From Balneola sp. MJW-20 (GTDB taxonomy: Bacteria; Bacteroidota; Rhodothermia; Balneolales; Balneolaceae), in assembly GCF_040811775.1 (NCBI RefSeq), contig NZ_JBFNXW010000003.1, positions 310,001 through 374,000 of the forward strand: a stretch of DNA of 64,000 nt, given 5' to 3'. The notes below the pieces were generated by a model that saw only the letters and a list, made by a program, of their open reading frames with translations, ran no database searches and had not been told where the DNA came from. Within the stretch, counting starts at the first letter, position 1; each line of letters opens with the position of its first letter. Both the position numbers and the translations under genes were made by a program. Shown here one piece after another: positions 1 to 8,169 of the stretch.

Positions 1-440
1 CAGAAATCAGCAAATGCAGCTGAAGTTACTTCACTGCTGCCCACAACCTTACCGTAATAACGGGAGTAATTGTGAGGGTTGAGCAAGACATGAGCTCCTT
101 TCGAGGTCGCGTAGTTCACGATCTCATTCATTCGTCCGAGTTCAGTTTCATTCAGCGGGGAGAACTCAGAGCGCTGCAGTCGTTCCCACCTGAATCCTAT
201 CCTGAAAACCGTCATTCCTTTCGACATGAAATAGTCTACTTCTTCTTTTGTGGGGTAGATATAGTCGCTGCCGTAATTGCCGGGCAAGTTGCCTTCACCG
301 AATTCAGCTCCGGCAAGATTTACACCTTTGAGGAATTGGTCCGTTTGGGCGTATGACAGATTATAGGATAGTATACCGATGAATAGTAAGAGTAAAATTC
401 TTAACAATACCTTATCCAGGTAGTTGTTTTGTTGAGTCAT
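1..440 (-). CDS. Glycoside hydrolase family 5 (cellulase-like), 5' part only
   Basis: Reading leftwards from an ATG at 440-438 there is an uninterrupted frame of about 146 codons to the window edge. The protein starts with a basic/hydrophobic signal peptide ending near SYAQ (residue about 30). It continues with KGVNLAGAEFGEGNLPG, then a TVFRIGFRWERLQ segment and a HVLLNPHNYSRYYG segment. These match the first beta strands of the GH5 (beta/alpha)8 barrel, including the conserved Arg of the FRIGFRWER strand. Family knowledge says the two catalytic Glu residues lie further along, beyond the edge, so activity cannot be judged. The likely role is secreted endo-beta-glucanase or related polysaccharide hydrolysis. 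A shorter open frame on the opposite strand (72-356) is its antisense shadow. Confident in the family, not in the substrate. Confidence 0.8.
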   Translation of the reverse strand, partial: MTQQNNYLDKVLLRILLLLFIGILSYNLSYAQTDQFLKGVNLAGAEFGEGNLPGNYGSDYIYPTKEEVDYFMSKGMTVFRIGFRWERLQRSEFSPLNETELGRMNEIVNYATSKGAHVLLNPHNYSRYYGKVVGSSEVTSAAFADF

Positions 441-700
441 AATGTAAAGTGTTGGATTAACAGGGTTGCATTATAACTGTGAACAGATATAAATGTTCCC
501 GAATGAAAAAGTATGTTTAAACGGTTATGACCATAGACTGAATATGCCGAAAGCGATGTGTGATCAGCTATTTAGTTAAAGATATTCAGTAATTGCAGTG
601 CTTTATCGGGATTTTGAACTAATTGGAATAATCTCGAACTTTAGAGTCCTGTTCAAAATTCATAAAAAAAGCCTGCTAGGCAGCAAATCAATCAAATTTT

Positions 701-2455
701 ATGGCTAAGGTAGAAGTAGTAATGCCCCAAATGGGCGAATCAGTAATGGAAGGAACGGTAATCGAATGGAGCAAAAGCGTCGGTGATACTGTAGAGGTAG
801 ATGAAACGCTGCTTGAGATCGCGACTGACAAAGTGGATAGTGAAGTTCCTTCCCCTGAAGCCGGAGTACTTGTAGAAATACTCGTTAACGAGGGTGATAC
901 TATTGAAGTCGGGAAGCCAATTGCAATTATTGAGACCGATGCGGATGCTGCCGGAGATGTAAGTGCAGACAGCGGCTCTGCAAAGGAGGAAGAAACAGCT
1001 GCAGAAAATCCTCCAGAAACTGAGGAGGCTGCTGCCGCAGAACAGGCGGATACCGGATCCGGTGACGAAGGAGAACGTATTGAAGTTTCCATGCCTCAGA
1101 TGGGGGAGTCGGTGGTTGAAGCTACCGTAATAGGATGGAATAAGCAGGTCGGAGATAAAGTGGAAGAAGATGAAACGCTGCTTGAGATCTCTACTGACAA
1201 AGTGGACAGCGAAGTACCTTCCCCGGCAGCAGGAACACTGGTCGAGATCCTGGCGGAAGAAAATGATACCATTGAAGTTGGGCAGACCATTGCCGTGATA
1301 GCCACTGGAAATGCAGCGGCAAGTCCATCTGCTTCTTCATCAAAGCCGAAAGAAACTAAGAAAGAGACTTCTGAAACAGTCTCAACGGCTACCACACCAG
1401 CGCCATCCTCAAACGGAACCTCCACAGGTGGTTCGGAACCACAGCGTGTAGGTTCGGACGGACGATTTTACTCTCCACTGGTTCGTTCCATCGCTAAAGA
1501 GGAAGGGATCAGTCAGGAAGAGCTGGAAAATATCGAAGGCAGCGGTAAGAGCGGCAGAGTATCCAAGCAGGATATCCTTTCTTATGTGGAAGATCGCAAA
1601 GCCGGTAAAGTATCTGCGCCTGCAGCTAAAGCAGATTCAGGCAGCGGTTTAACCAAACCGGCGAGTACACCATCCAGGCCAAAATCAGATGGTGAGTCCA
1701 TCTCAGCCGGTCAGCTTAATGTTAAAGCGCCGTCCGGTGATGTAGAGATCATCAAGATGGATCGCATGCGTAAGATGATCGCAGAGCATATGGTCAAGTC
1801 CAAGCAGACTTCTGCTCACGTGACCACTTTTGCTGAGGTTGATGTTACCGATCTGGTTAAGTGGAGAAACGCTAACAAGCAGGCATTCCAGGATAAGACA
1901 GGTACCCGTCTGACCTTCACGCCTCTGTTTGTCGAAGCGATCATAAAGGCGATGTTGGAATTCCCGCTGATCAACAGCTCAGTAAATGGTGATGAGATCC
2001 ACGTCAAGAAAGACATTAATTTCGGTCTGGCTGTGGCTCTTGGTGAGGGCGGCGAAGGCGGCTTGATCGTTCCGGTGATCAAAAAAGCACAGGAAAAGAA
2101 TCTGGTAGGTCTTGCCAACTCCATTAACGAGCTTGCGCATAAAGCCCGAAGTAAAAAATTAAGCCCGGATGACCTGGTGGGCGGAACAATTACACTGACC
2201 AATTACGGATCTGTAGGTAACCTAATGGGAACTCCGATCATAAATCAGCCGCAGGTTGCTATTATCGGTACCGGTGCGATCGAGAAAAAGCCGGTCGTTA
2301 TGGAAACCGAAAATGGCGATGTGATTGCGATCCGTCAGATGATGTACCTGTCCATGAGTTACGATCATCGCATTATTGACGGCGCTCACGGCGGGGCATT
2401 CCTAAACAGGATCAAAGAAATTCTCGAAGACTTTGATAAAGGTCGCGAGATCTGA
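701..2455 (+). CDS. 2-oxoacid dehydrogenase E2 component (dihydrolipoamide acyltransferase), two lipoyl domains
   Basis: This is the acyltransferase core of a 2-oxoacid dehydrogenase complex. It carries the acyl group on lipoyl-lysine arms from E1 to CoA. Two lipoyl domains are visible (about residues 1-80 and 125-205), each with the EI(A/S)[11 protein letters not shown] lipoylation motif; the lysines are about K44 and K167. Ala/Ser/Glu-rich linkers follow each domain. A peripheral-subunit-binding domain lies at about 256-295 ([21 protein letters not shown]), then the catalytic domain from about 350, ending with [11 protein letters not shown] (His556, Asp560). Both catalytic residues are present, so it should be active. 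Two lipoyl domains and the [11 protein letters not shown] block resemble branched-chain or actinobacterial-type 2-oxoglutarate E2 proteins, so the substrate (2-oxoglutarate, pyruvate or branched-chain) is left open. No E1 or E3 gene is adjacent. An intrinsic terminator follows. Confidence 0.93.
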   Translation: MAKVEVVMPQMGESVMEGTVIEWSKSVGDTVEVDETLLEIATDKVDSEVPSPEAGVLVEILVNEGDTIEVGKPIAIIETDADAAGDVSADSGSAKEEETAAENPPETEEAAAAEQADTGSGDEGERIEVSMPQMGESVVEATVIGWNKQVGDKVEEDETLLEISTDKVDSEVPSPAAGTLVEILAEENDTIEVGQTIAVIATGNAAASPSASSSKPKETKKETSETVSTATTPAPSSNGTSTGGSEPQRVGSDGRFYSPLVRSIAKEEGISQEELENIEGSGKSGRVSKQDILSYVEDRKAGKVSAPAAKADSGSGLTKPASTPSRPKSDGESISAGQLNVKAPSGDVEIIKMDRMRKMIAEHMVKSKQTSAHVTTFAEVDVTDLVKWRNANKQAFQDKTGTRLTFTPLFVEAIIKAMLEFPLINSSVNGDEIHVKKDINFGLAVALGEGGEGGLIVPVIKKAQEKNLVGLANSINELAHKARSKKLSPDDLVGGTITLTNYGSVGNLMGTPIINQPQVAIIGTGAIEKKPVVMETENGDVIAIRQMMYLSMSYDHRIIDGAHGGAFLNRIKEILEDFDKGREI

Positions 2456-2481
2456 TCACTGAAGTAGATTCTCAATTTCAG

Positions 2482-2520
2482 GAGACGCTGACTGTTAATG
2501 CTTAGCGTCTCTTTTTTTTC
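2482..2520 (+). terminator. Rho-independent terminator after the E2 gene
   Basis: An 8-bp stem, GAGACGCT (2482-2489) with AGCGTCTC (2504-2511), encloses a 14-nt loop and is followed directly by eight T. It lies 26 bases after the E2 stop. The T-run ends only about 12 bases before the panC ATG, which is unusually tight. Confidence 0.8.
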
Positions 2521-2531
2521 ATATATAGGTG

Positions 2532-3383
2532 ATGGATACTTATAACAGCATACAGGAAATCAGGAAAGTCATATCTTCCATTAAGTCGGAAGGTAAGACC
2601 GTGGCCTTTGTTCCAACGATGGGAGCACTGCATGAAGGACATCTATCCCTGATGCGGATCGCTCAGAAAGAAGCAGATGTAGTGGTAGTTTCTATCTATG
2701 TAAATCCTGAGCAGTTTGGTCCTAATGAGGATTATGATTCCTATCCAAGAACGCTCGATTCCGATCTGGAAAAGTGCCGGAAAGAAGGGGTGGACCTGGT
2801 GTTCGCACCCGATGATAAGATCATCTACGGGTCCGGAAATAAATACCTGAATATCGGGATCAGTGAACTGAATATACATATGGACGGCGGGAGCCGGCCC
2901 GGTTTCTTTGAAGGAATCCTTCTGGTGGTAAATAAGCTATTCAATATCATCAAACCCGACGTTGCAGTATTTGGGCAGAAAGATGCTCAGCAGTATCGGA
3001 TACTGAATCAGATGGTAGATGAGTTCAATCATGACGTCAAGATGGTCATGGGGCCGATCGTAAGGGCCAATGACGGGCTTGCTCTCAGCAGTCGGAATGC
3101 CTATCTGAGTGATGAGGAACGCACAATCGCTCCCGGACTTTACAGAAGCCTGCAATATATCATCAAACAGATACAGGATGGAGTGAAAGAGCCCGGATTA
3201 TTGTTAAAACATCAGATAAGCGAATTAGAAGCGAAAGGCTTCAAAAATGATTATCTTAATGTGTTTGTGTACCAAACTATGCAACCTGCAGAGACGCTTA
3301 AGTCCGGGGAAAAATATATACTTGCCGGCGCTGCGTATCTGGGCAAAACCCGATTGATCGATAATATCATATTTGAAATATGA
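2532..3383 (+). CDS. panC: Pantothenate synthetase (pantoate--beta-alanine ligase)
   Basis: It joins pantoate to beta-alanine with ATP to give pantothenate, on the CoA route in the cytoplasm. The frame (283 aa) has the family hallmarks: [10 protein letters not shown] (residues 28-37, the HIGH-type nucleotide-binding motif), [25 protein letters not shown] (148-154) and LSSRNAYLS, the KMSKS-like loop. The ATG at 2532 is preferred over the GTG immediately before it (2529); neither has a clear Shine-Dalgarno. panD follows after a 10-base gap, and the panD ribosome site overlaps the panC stop. The product of panD, beta-alanine, is this enzyme's substrate, so the pair makes sense as an operon. panB is not in the window. 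Confidence 0.96.
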   Translation: MDTYNSIQEIRKVISSIKSEGKTVAFVPTMGALHEGHLSLMRIAQKEADVVVVSIYVNPEQFGPNEDYDSYPRTLDSDLEKCRKEGVDLVFAPDDKIIYGSGNKYLNIGISELNIHMDGGSRPGFFEGILLVVNKLFNIIKPDVAVFGQKDAQQYRILNQMVDEFNHDVKMVMGPIVRANDGLALSSRNAYLSDEERTIAPGLYRSLQYIIKQIQDGVKEPGLLLKHQISELEAKGFKNDYLNVFVYQTMQPAETLKSGEKYILAGAAYLGKTRLIDNIIFEI

Positions 3384-3393
3384 GGAGCCGGTT

Positions 3394-3804
3394 ATGAATA
3401 TCACAATGTTCAAATCCAAATTACACCAGATGGTGGTCACTGAAGCTAACCTTCATTATGAGGGTAGTATAACTATTGACCAGGATCTGTTGGATGCCGC
3501 AGACTTGCTTCCTTATGAGAAAGTTCAGGTTGTAAATATTACAAACGGCTCCCGGCTTGAAACATACACGATTCCGGGTGAAAGAGGATCTAAAGTATGC
3601 TGCCTGAACGGTGCGGCAGCCAGACTTACTCAGGTGGGAGACCGGGTTATTATCATCAGCTATGCAGAGATGACCCCCGAAGAAGCAAAAACTCACAAAC
3701 CAAGAGTAGTTGTGGTTGATGAAAATAACGACATCAAAAACGTGATGGACCACACTCAGCCTGCCACAAAATTTGACCTGGAAACCGGGGCGCTTACCGA
3801 CTAG
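3394..3804 (+). CDS. panD: Aspartate 1-decarboxylase, pyruvoyl-dependent
   Basis: It decarboxylates aspartate to beta-alanine for pantothenate synthesis. The ATG at 3394 is chosen because GAGGAG (3382-3387) lies 6 bases upstream and because the resulting protein begins [12 protein letters not shown], as the family does. An upstream in-frame start at 3373 would add seven atypical residues. With this start, the self-cleavage site Gly24-Ser25 falls in [10 protein letters not shown] exactly as in characterised PanD proteins; Ser25 becomes the pyruvoyl cofactor. Other family blocks are [17 protein letters not shown] and [10 protein letters not shown]. The length (136 aa) is typical. The C-terminal dozen residues after the VVVVDENN strand are variable in the family. 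Confidence 0.96.
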   Translation: MNITMFKSKLHQMVVTEANLHYEGSITIDQDLLDAADLLPYEKVQVVNITNGSRLETYTIPGERGSKVCCLNGAAARLTQVGDRVIIISYAEMTPEEAKTHKPRVVVVDENNDIKNVMDHTQPATKFDLETGALTD

Positions 3805-3927
3805 GTCTTTACTTTATTTTGCCGGATTAAATGAACTAAAAACACGTATATGTGTTATTTGTAAAACTATATGCTTTGTCTATCAGTCTATAGACCAAAT
3901 AGATATATTTAATTAGTATCTAATTAT

Positions 3928-5199
3928 ATGAAAGAGATGAAGAAAAAATATTTAATTCCGGGTATAGTATTTGTAGCAGCAATTCTTGCATATGCGCTTT
4001 TCGGAGGTAATACTGAAGAAGATATTGTGCTTACCATCACTCCTGAAAGAGGTGAATTTGTTGTAGATGTCAATACCACCGGTGAACTAAGAGCAAAAAA
4101 TTCTACTGAGATCAGAGGCCCTCAGCGGGGTCGAAACGTCAGATTGTTTAACCTGAATATCCAGCGCATGGTGCCTGAAGGCACTGTGGTAGAAAAAGGA
4201 GATTTTGTAGCAGAACTGGATCGATCAGAAATTACCGGTCGCCTGCAGGATGCTCAACTGGAACTGTCTCAGGCACAATCTCAGGTCACTCAGGTATCCC
4301 TCGATAGTGCACTTACGCTTTCCCAGGCAAGAGATAATCTTATCAATCTGGAATATGCTCTGGAAGAAAGGCAGATCGCGGTTGACCAGTCTAAATATGA
4401 ATCACCTGCCGTTCAGCGACAGGCAGAAATTGAACTGGATAAAGCCCGCAGACAGCTTGAGCAGGAAAAGAAGAATTATCAGACCAAAGTAAAGCAGGCT
4501 GAAGCACAGATGACCGATGTTATGGCAGATCTTCAGGAAGAACAGAATGAGTACAACACTATCAGAGATCTGGTCAGTGAGTTTACGGTCAATGCTCCTG
4601 CTAATGGTATGGTGATCTATAAAAGAAACCGCGACGGCACCAAAGTGCAGACCGGCAGCGAGATCAGTGCATGGGACCCAACGGTTGCTTTACTACCGGA
4701 TTTCTCGGTTATGGAATCAGTGACCTACGTAAACGAAGTGGATATCCAGAAGATCAAGAAAGACCAAAGGGTAAATATTGGTCTGGATGCTATTCCCGAT
4801 AAAAGACTGTCTGGTGTAGTTACCAGTGTTGCGAATATCGGAGAGCAGCGGCCTAACTCAGATAGCAAAGTGTATGAAGTGATCATAGAGATCGCCGAAT
4901 CTGACAGCGTGCTGAGACCGGCCATGACGACGAGCAACGAGATCGTTATTGATATTGTAAAAGATGCTCTCTACGTGCCTCTCGAAACAGTTCATGTGCA
5001 GGATTCCAGTAGTTTTGTTTTTAAAAGAAACGGTCTGAGTCCGGTTATGCAGGAAGTGAGACTGGGTCTGATGAATGAAAACTCGGTGATCGTAGAGCGC
5101 GGAATAGATATTGATGATGTGATTTACCTTTCTTTGCCGGAAGACACTACAGGGATTGAAAAATTATACCTGGAAGAAGAGATCACTTCCAGAGATTAA
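3928..5199 (+). CDS. Periplasmic adaptor (HlyD/MacA-type membrane fusion protein)
   Basis: This is the adaptor of a tripartite ABC-type exporter linking an inner-membrane permease to a TolC-type duct. It has an N-terminal membrane anchor (about residues 6-25, after KKKY), then a beta-barrel/lipoyl half ending in EGTVVEKGDFVAELDRSEI. A long Gln/Glu/Arg-rich coiled-coil hairpin follows (about 100-215), then the second lipoyl half (TVNAPANGMVIYKR) and C-terminal beta-barrel and membrane-proximal domains. The permease follows after 15 bases and the TolC-like gene overlaps the permease, so this is one operon. Start at the first ATG; a second ATG three codons on (3937) is equally possible. The exported substrate is unknown. 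Confidence 0.9.
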   Translation: MKEMKKKYLIPGIVFVAAILAYALFGGNTEEDIVLTITPERGEFVVDVNTTGELRAKNSTEIRGPQRGRNVRLFNLNIQRMVPEGTVVEKGDFVAELDRSEITGRLQDAQLELSQAQSQVTQVSLDSALTLSQARDNLINLEYALEERQIAVDQSKYESPAVQRQAEIELDKARRQLEQEKKNYQTKVKQAEAQMTDVMADLQEEQNEYNTIRDLVSEFTVNAPANGMVIYKRNRDGTKVQTGSEISAWDPTVALLPDFSVMESVTYVNEVDIQKIKKDQRVNIGLDAIPDKRLSGVVTSVANIGEQRPNSDSKVYEVIIEIAESDSVLRPAMTTSNEIVIDIVKDALYVPLETVHVQDSSSFVFKRNGLSPVMQEVRLGLMNENSVIVERGIDIDDVIYLSLPEDTTGIEKLYLEEEITSRD

Positions 5200-5214
5200 G
5201 GCAAAGGAAATAAC

Positions 5215-6594
5215 GTGCTGCAGAAAATACTTTACAATTTTGATATTGCACTGGAAGCTATCCAGCGAAATAAACTGAGAGCTTTTCTCACCTCGCTTGG
5301 GATCATCTTTGGTGTTTCTTCGGTGATCGCTATGCTGGCTATAGGTACCGGCGCGCAGCAGGAAGTGCTTACTCAGATGCAGCTGTTAGGGACCAATAAT
5401 GTAATTGTACGACCGGTAATCGAGCAACGTGAAGGAACGGTTGATGAAGAGGGAAATAGTCGTGATTCCAGGAAATTCTCACCCGGATTAACCCTTGAAG
5501 ATCTTGAAAGTATCAAAGCGATCGTGCCCCAGGTAGAACGACTGAGTCCAGAGATCATTTATGAAACCAACTTCATACGTAATGCGCGGATCCGTTCCGG
5601 TAAACTGGTTGGCGTGAACAGTGATTATTTCAATATCAGTAACTTTGATATCGTGGAAGGAAATAACTTCTCACGGATACAGATGGAGAATTCGGAGCCT
5701 GTTTGTGTGATCGGAAACGATGTAAAATCGAAATTTTTTGCCGGTGAGAGTCCGATAGGTAAGCGAATAAAAGTGGGACACCTGTGGCTTACGGTAATAG
5801 GGGTACTGGAGAAGAAAGAAGTGTCGACCGAGAACATAGAGAATCTCGGGATCCGTAACTTCAACCTGGACGTTTATGCCCCGGTTACTACGGTTCTACT
5901 ACGATTTAACAACCGTGCTTCGGTTACTGCACAGGATCTTCAGGCCAATAATGAAGGGGGATCATCAGCAGCATTTTTCGGTGGCGGGATAGCCTTTTCC
6001 ACCGGCAGTACTTCATCAGGCAGTGACGGTAGTGTTGATAATTATCACCAGCTAGATAAACTGATCGTAAAAGTTACGGATACTAAGTATAGCTCAACGA
6101 TCGCGGATGTATTATCCCGTATGCTTCAAAGACGTCATAACAGCGTGGTGGATTTTGAGATCATTGTCCCGGAGCAGCTGCTGCAGCAAGAGCAACGGAC
6201 AAAAAGAATTTTTAATATCGTTCTTTCTTCAATAGCTTCTATCTCATTGATCGTAGGGGGGATAGGTATAATGAATATTATGCTCGCCTCAGTGGTTGAG
6301 CGATACCGGGAGATCGGTGTACGGATGGCGGTGGGTGCTCAGAAGAAAGACATTGAGTTACAATTTCTGACAGAAGCACTGACAATATCCGTAACCGGCG
6401 GTCTGGTTGGTATCATTCTGGGGATGGCTTTCAGCTACGCCATTGAAGCAACCGCAGATATCGCCACTGTGATCAGTCCTTTTTCCGTTTTTATCTCATT
6501 CGGAGTAGCACTCCTGATCGGGGTGGTATTCGGATTTTATCCGGCCAAAAGAGCCGCTCAACATGATCCTGTACACGCATTAAGACATGAATAA
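5215..6594 (+). CDS. FtsX/MacB-type ABC transporter permease without ATPase domain
   Basis: It is an inner-membrane permease of the MacB family. TM1 is near residues 17-40 (RAFLTSLGIIFGVSSVIAML), then a large periplasmic MacB-PCD-like domain (about 45-325). Three C-terminal helices follow (about 335-455), with the conserved GIGIMNIMLASVVERYREIG and RMAVGA blocks of FtsX permeases. Start is GTG at 5215, supported by AAAGGAAA upstream. Canonical MacB carries an N-terminal ATPase. This protein (459 aa) lacks it, and no Walker A (GxxGxGKS/T) protein is encoded between the adaptor and the outer membrane gene, so an ATPase must come from elsewhere. The central periplasmic part contains a Gly/Ser-rich insertion (about residues 245-280). 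Confidence 0.9.
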   Translation: MLQKILYNFDIALEAIQRNKLRAFLTSLGIIFGVSSVIAMLAIGTGAQQEVLTQMQLLGTNNVIVRPVIEQREGTVDEEGNSRDSRKFSPGLTLEDLESIKAIVPQVERLSPEIIYETNFIRNARIRSGKLVGVNSDYFNISNFDIVEGNNFSRIQMENSEPVCVIGNDVKSKFFAGESPIGKRIKVGHLWLTVIGVLEKKEVSTENIENLGIRNFNLDVYAPVTTVLLRFNNRASVTAQDLQANNEGGSSAAFFGGGIAFSTGSTSSGSDGSVDNYHQLDKLIVKVTDTKYSSTIADVLSRMLQRRHNSVVDFEIIVPEQLLQQEQRTKRIFNIVLSSIASISLIVGGIGIMNIMLASVVERYREIGVRMAVGAQKKDIELQFLTEALTISVTGGLVGIILGMAFSYAIEATADIATVISPFSVFISFGVALLIGVVFGFYPAKRAAQHDPVHALRHE

Positions 6595-8089
6595 AATTTA
6601 TTCCGGTTTAGTAGTAGGTCTGATCATTCTTTTAACTTCAGGGAATGCACTGGCGCAGCAGCCGGCCTCTGCCGATACGATGAGGATCTCTTTAACGCAG
6701 AGTATTGATATCGCGAAACAGAATTCGCCTCTTGCCCGTGCTGCTGAATATGAGCTGGTATCAGCCAAATGGAGATATAAATCATTTCGAGCTGACCTGC
6801 TTCCAAGCCTGACTTTATCAGGGGATGCACCGAATTACAGCCAGTCCATATTTTCGAATACTCTGGATGATGGTACAATTACTTTTTCTTCCAGAACGCA
6901 GTCTGAAGCTTCGGTTGATCTGAGCATTAACCAGAATATTCTGCCTACCGGAGGTAATCTCTCTCTCTCAAGCGGAATTACCCGGTTGGGTATCTTTGAA
7001 AACGAAAATACCTATCTATGGCAGAGTACACCTCTGGTAGCAACACTGCGTCAGCCGATATTCCAATTCAACAGCCTGAAATGGAGAAATCGTACCGAAC
7101 CGCTTCGATACAGAATTGCACAGAAGCAATATGTGGAGGACCTGGAAGACCTGTCCTTCACCACGACTCAAAGCTTTTTCGATTTTCTGTTATCACGGAT
7201 CAATCTTGAGATCGCAGAATTTAACGTGACCGTAAACGACTCTATCTATAACATATCACAGGGTCGTTTTCAGGTGGGAAGTATAGCAGAAAATGATCTG
7301 CTGCAAACCGAATTACAATATCAGAATGCAACGACTTCGCTTACCACGGCCAGGCTGAACTTTCTCAGAGCACAGGAAAACTTTAAGGCATTACTCGGTA
7401 TCCCCAACAACCAGCCTATTGAAATTCAGCTGCCTGAAAATGCTCCGGAACTGAATATAGATGTTCAGAAAGCACTCGAACTGGCACAGGAAAATAACAG
7501 TCAGTCGTTGGAATTCAGATTGAATGAACTGTTGGCAGACCAGCAGTACGAGCAAGCGAAAAGGGAAACCGGTTTTAGTGCTACTCTCCAGGCCAGTTTT
7601 GGTCTGAACCAGACCTCACCGGATTTTGATCAGCTTTATGAAGATCCTCAAAGCCGTCAGTTTGTTTCTGTGGGCTTTCAGATTCCCATCTTTAATTGGG
7701 GACAGAATCTTGCAGAGGTCCGGTCTGCCCGAAACCAGCAGCGTGCCACAGCCAATAATATCGCGTACCAGAAGCTTCAGTTCGATCTGAATGTCCGCAG
7801 TACGGTGCGGGAATTTTCTCAGCTCAAAGAGCAGGTCGAACTGGCGCGTCAATCAGACCTCATTGCTGACCGCAGGTATGAGGTGGCAAAACAGCGATAC
7901 CTGATCGGAAATATTGATATCACGAATCTTTTTATCGCTCAGAATGAAAAAGACAGTGCACGGCGGGCCTACATTCAGGCACTGCGTAATTACTGGACCG
8001 GCTTCTACAATCTGCGCAGACTCACCCTGTACGATTTCCAGGTCGATGCCCCGATCAGTTATAATGCTGAGGAACGCTTCCTGAGATAG
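6587..8089 (+). CDS. TolC-family outer membrane efflux protein
   Basis: This is the outer-membrane duct of the adaptor/permease system just upstream. It overlaps the permease stop by 8 bases, so the genes are translationally coupled. The 500-aa protein starts with a signal peptide (ending near NALAQQ, residue about 25) and has two outer-membrane-factor repeats. In each, long helices rich in Gln/Arg/Glu alternate with strand-forming segments (SVDLSINQNILPTGGNLSLS; FVSVGFQIPIFNWGQNLAEV). Repeat boundaries are near residues 25-225 and 245-480. TolC-type proteins trimerise. The cargo is not predictable from sequence. Confidence 0.93.
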   Translation: MNKIYSGLVVGLIILLTSGNALAQQPASADTMRISLTQSIDIAKQNSPLARAAEYELVSAKWRYKSFRADLLPSLTLSGDAPNYSQSIFSNTLDDGTITFSSRTQSEASVDLSINQNILPTGGNLSLSSGITRLGIFENENTYLWQSTPLVATLRQPIFQFNSLKWRNRTEPLRYRIAQKQYVEDLEDLSFTTTQSFFDFLLSRINLEIAEFNVTVNDSIYNISQGRFQVGSIAENDLLQTELQYQNATTSLTTARLNFLRAQENFKALLGIPNNQPIEIQLPENAPELNIDVQKALELAQENNSQSLEFRLNELLADQQYEQAKRETGFSATLQASFGLNQTSPDFDQLYEDPQSRQFVSVGFQIPIFNWGQNLAEVRSARNQQRATANNIAYQKLQFDLNVRSTVREFSQLKEQVELARQSDLIADRRYEVAKQRYLIGNIDITNLFIAQNEKDSARRAYIQALRNYWTGFYNLRRLTLYDFQVDAPISYNAEERFLR

Positions 8090-8169
8090 GATATGCTTTC
8101 TGAGATCTTCTGATGGATTTCTGATTGTTTTTACTAAATTAGTCCGTCAGTAAATTCAATGACTATTCA

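Noticed and set aside
72..356. 94-aa open frame on the plus strand
   Set aside because: Antisense to the GH5 frame on the minus strand, which has a signal peptide and clear family motifs.
668..682. Small hairpin GCCT-GCT-AGGC next to an A-run
   Set aside because: Only four base pairs; on the minus strand it is followed by T but no gene is transcribed into it. Not called as a terminator.
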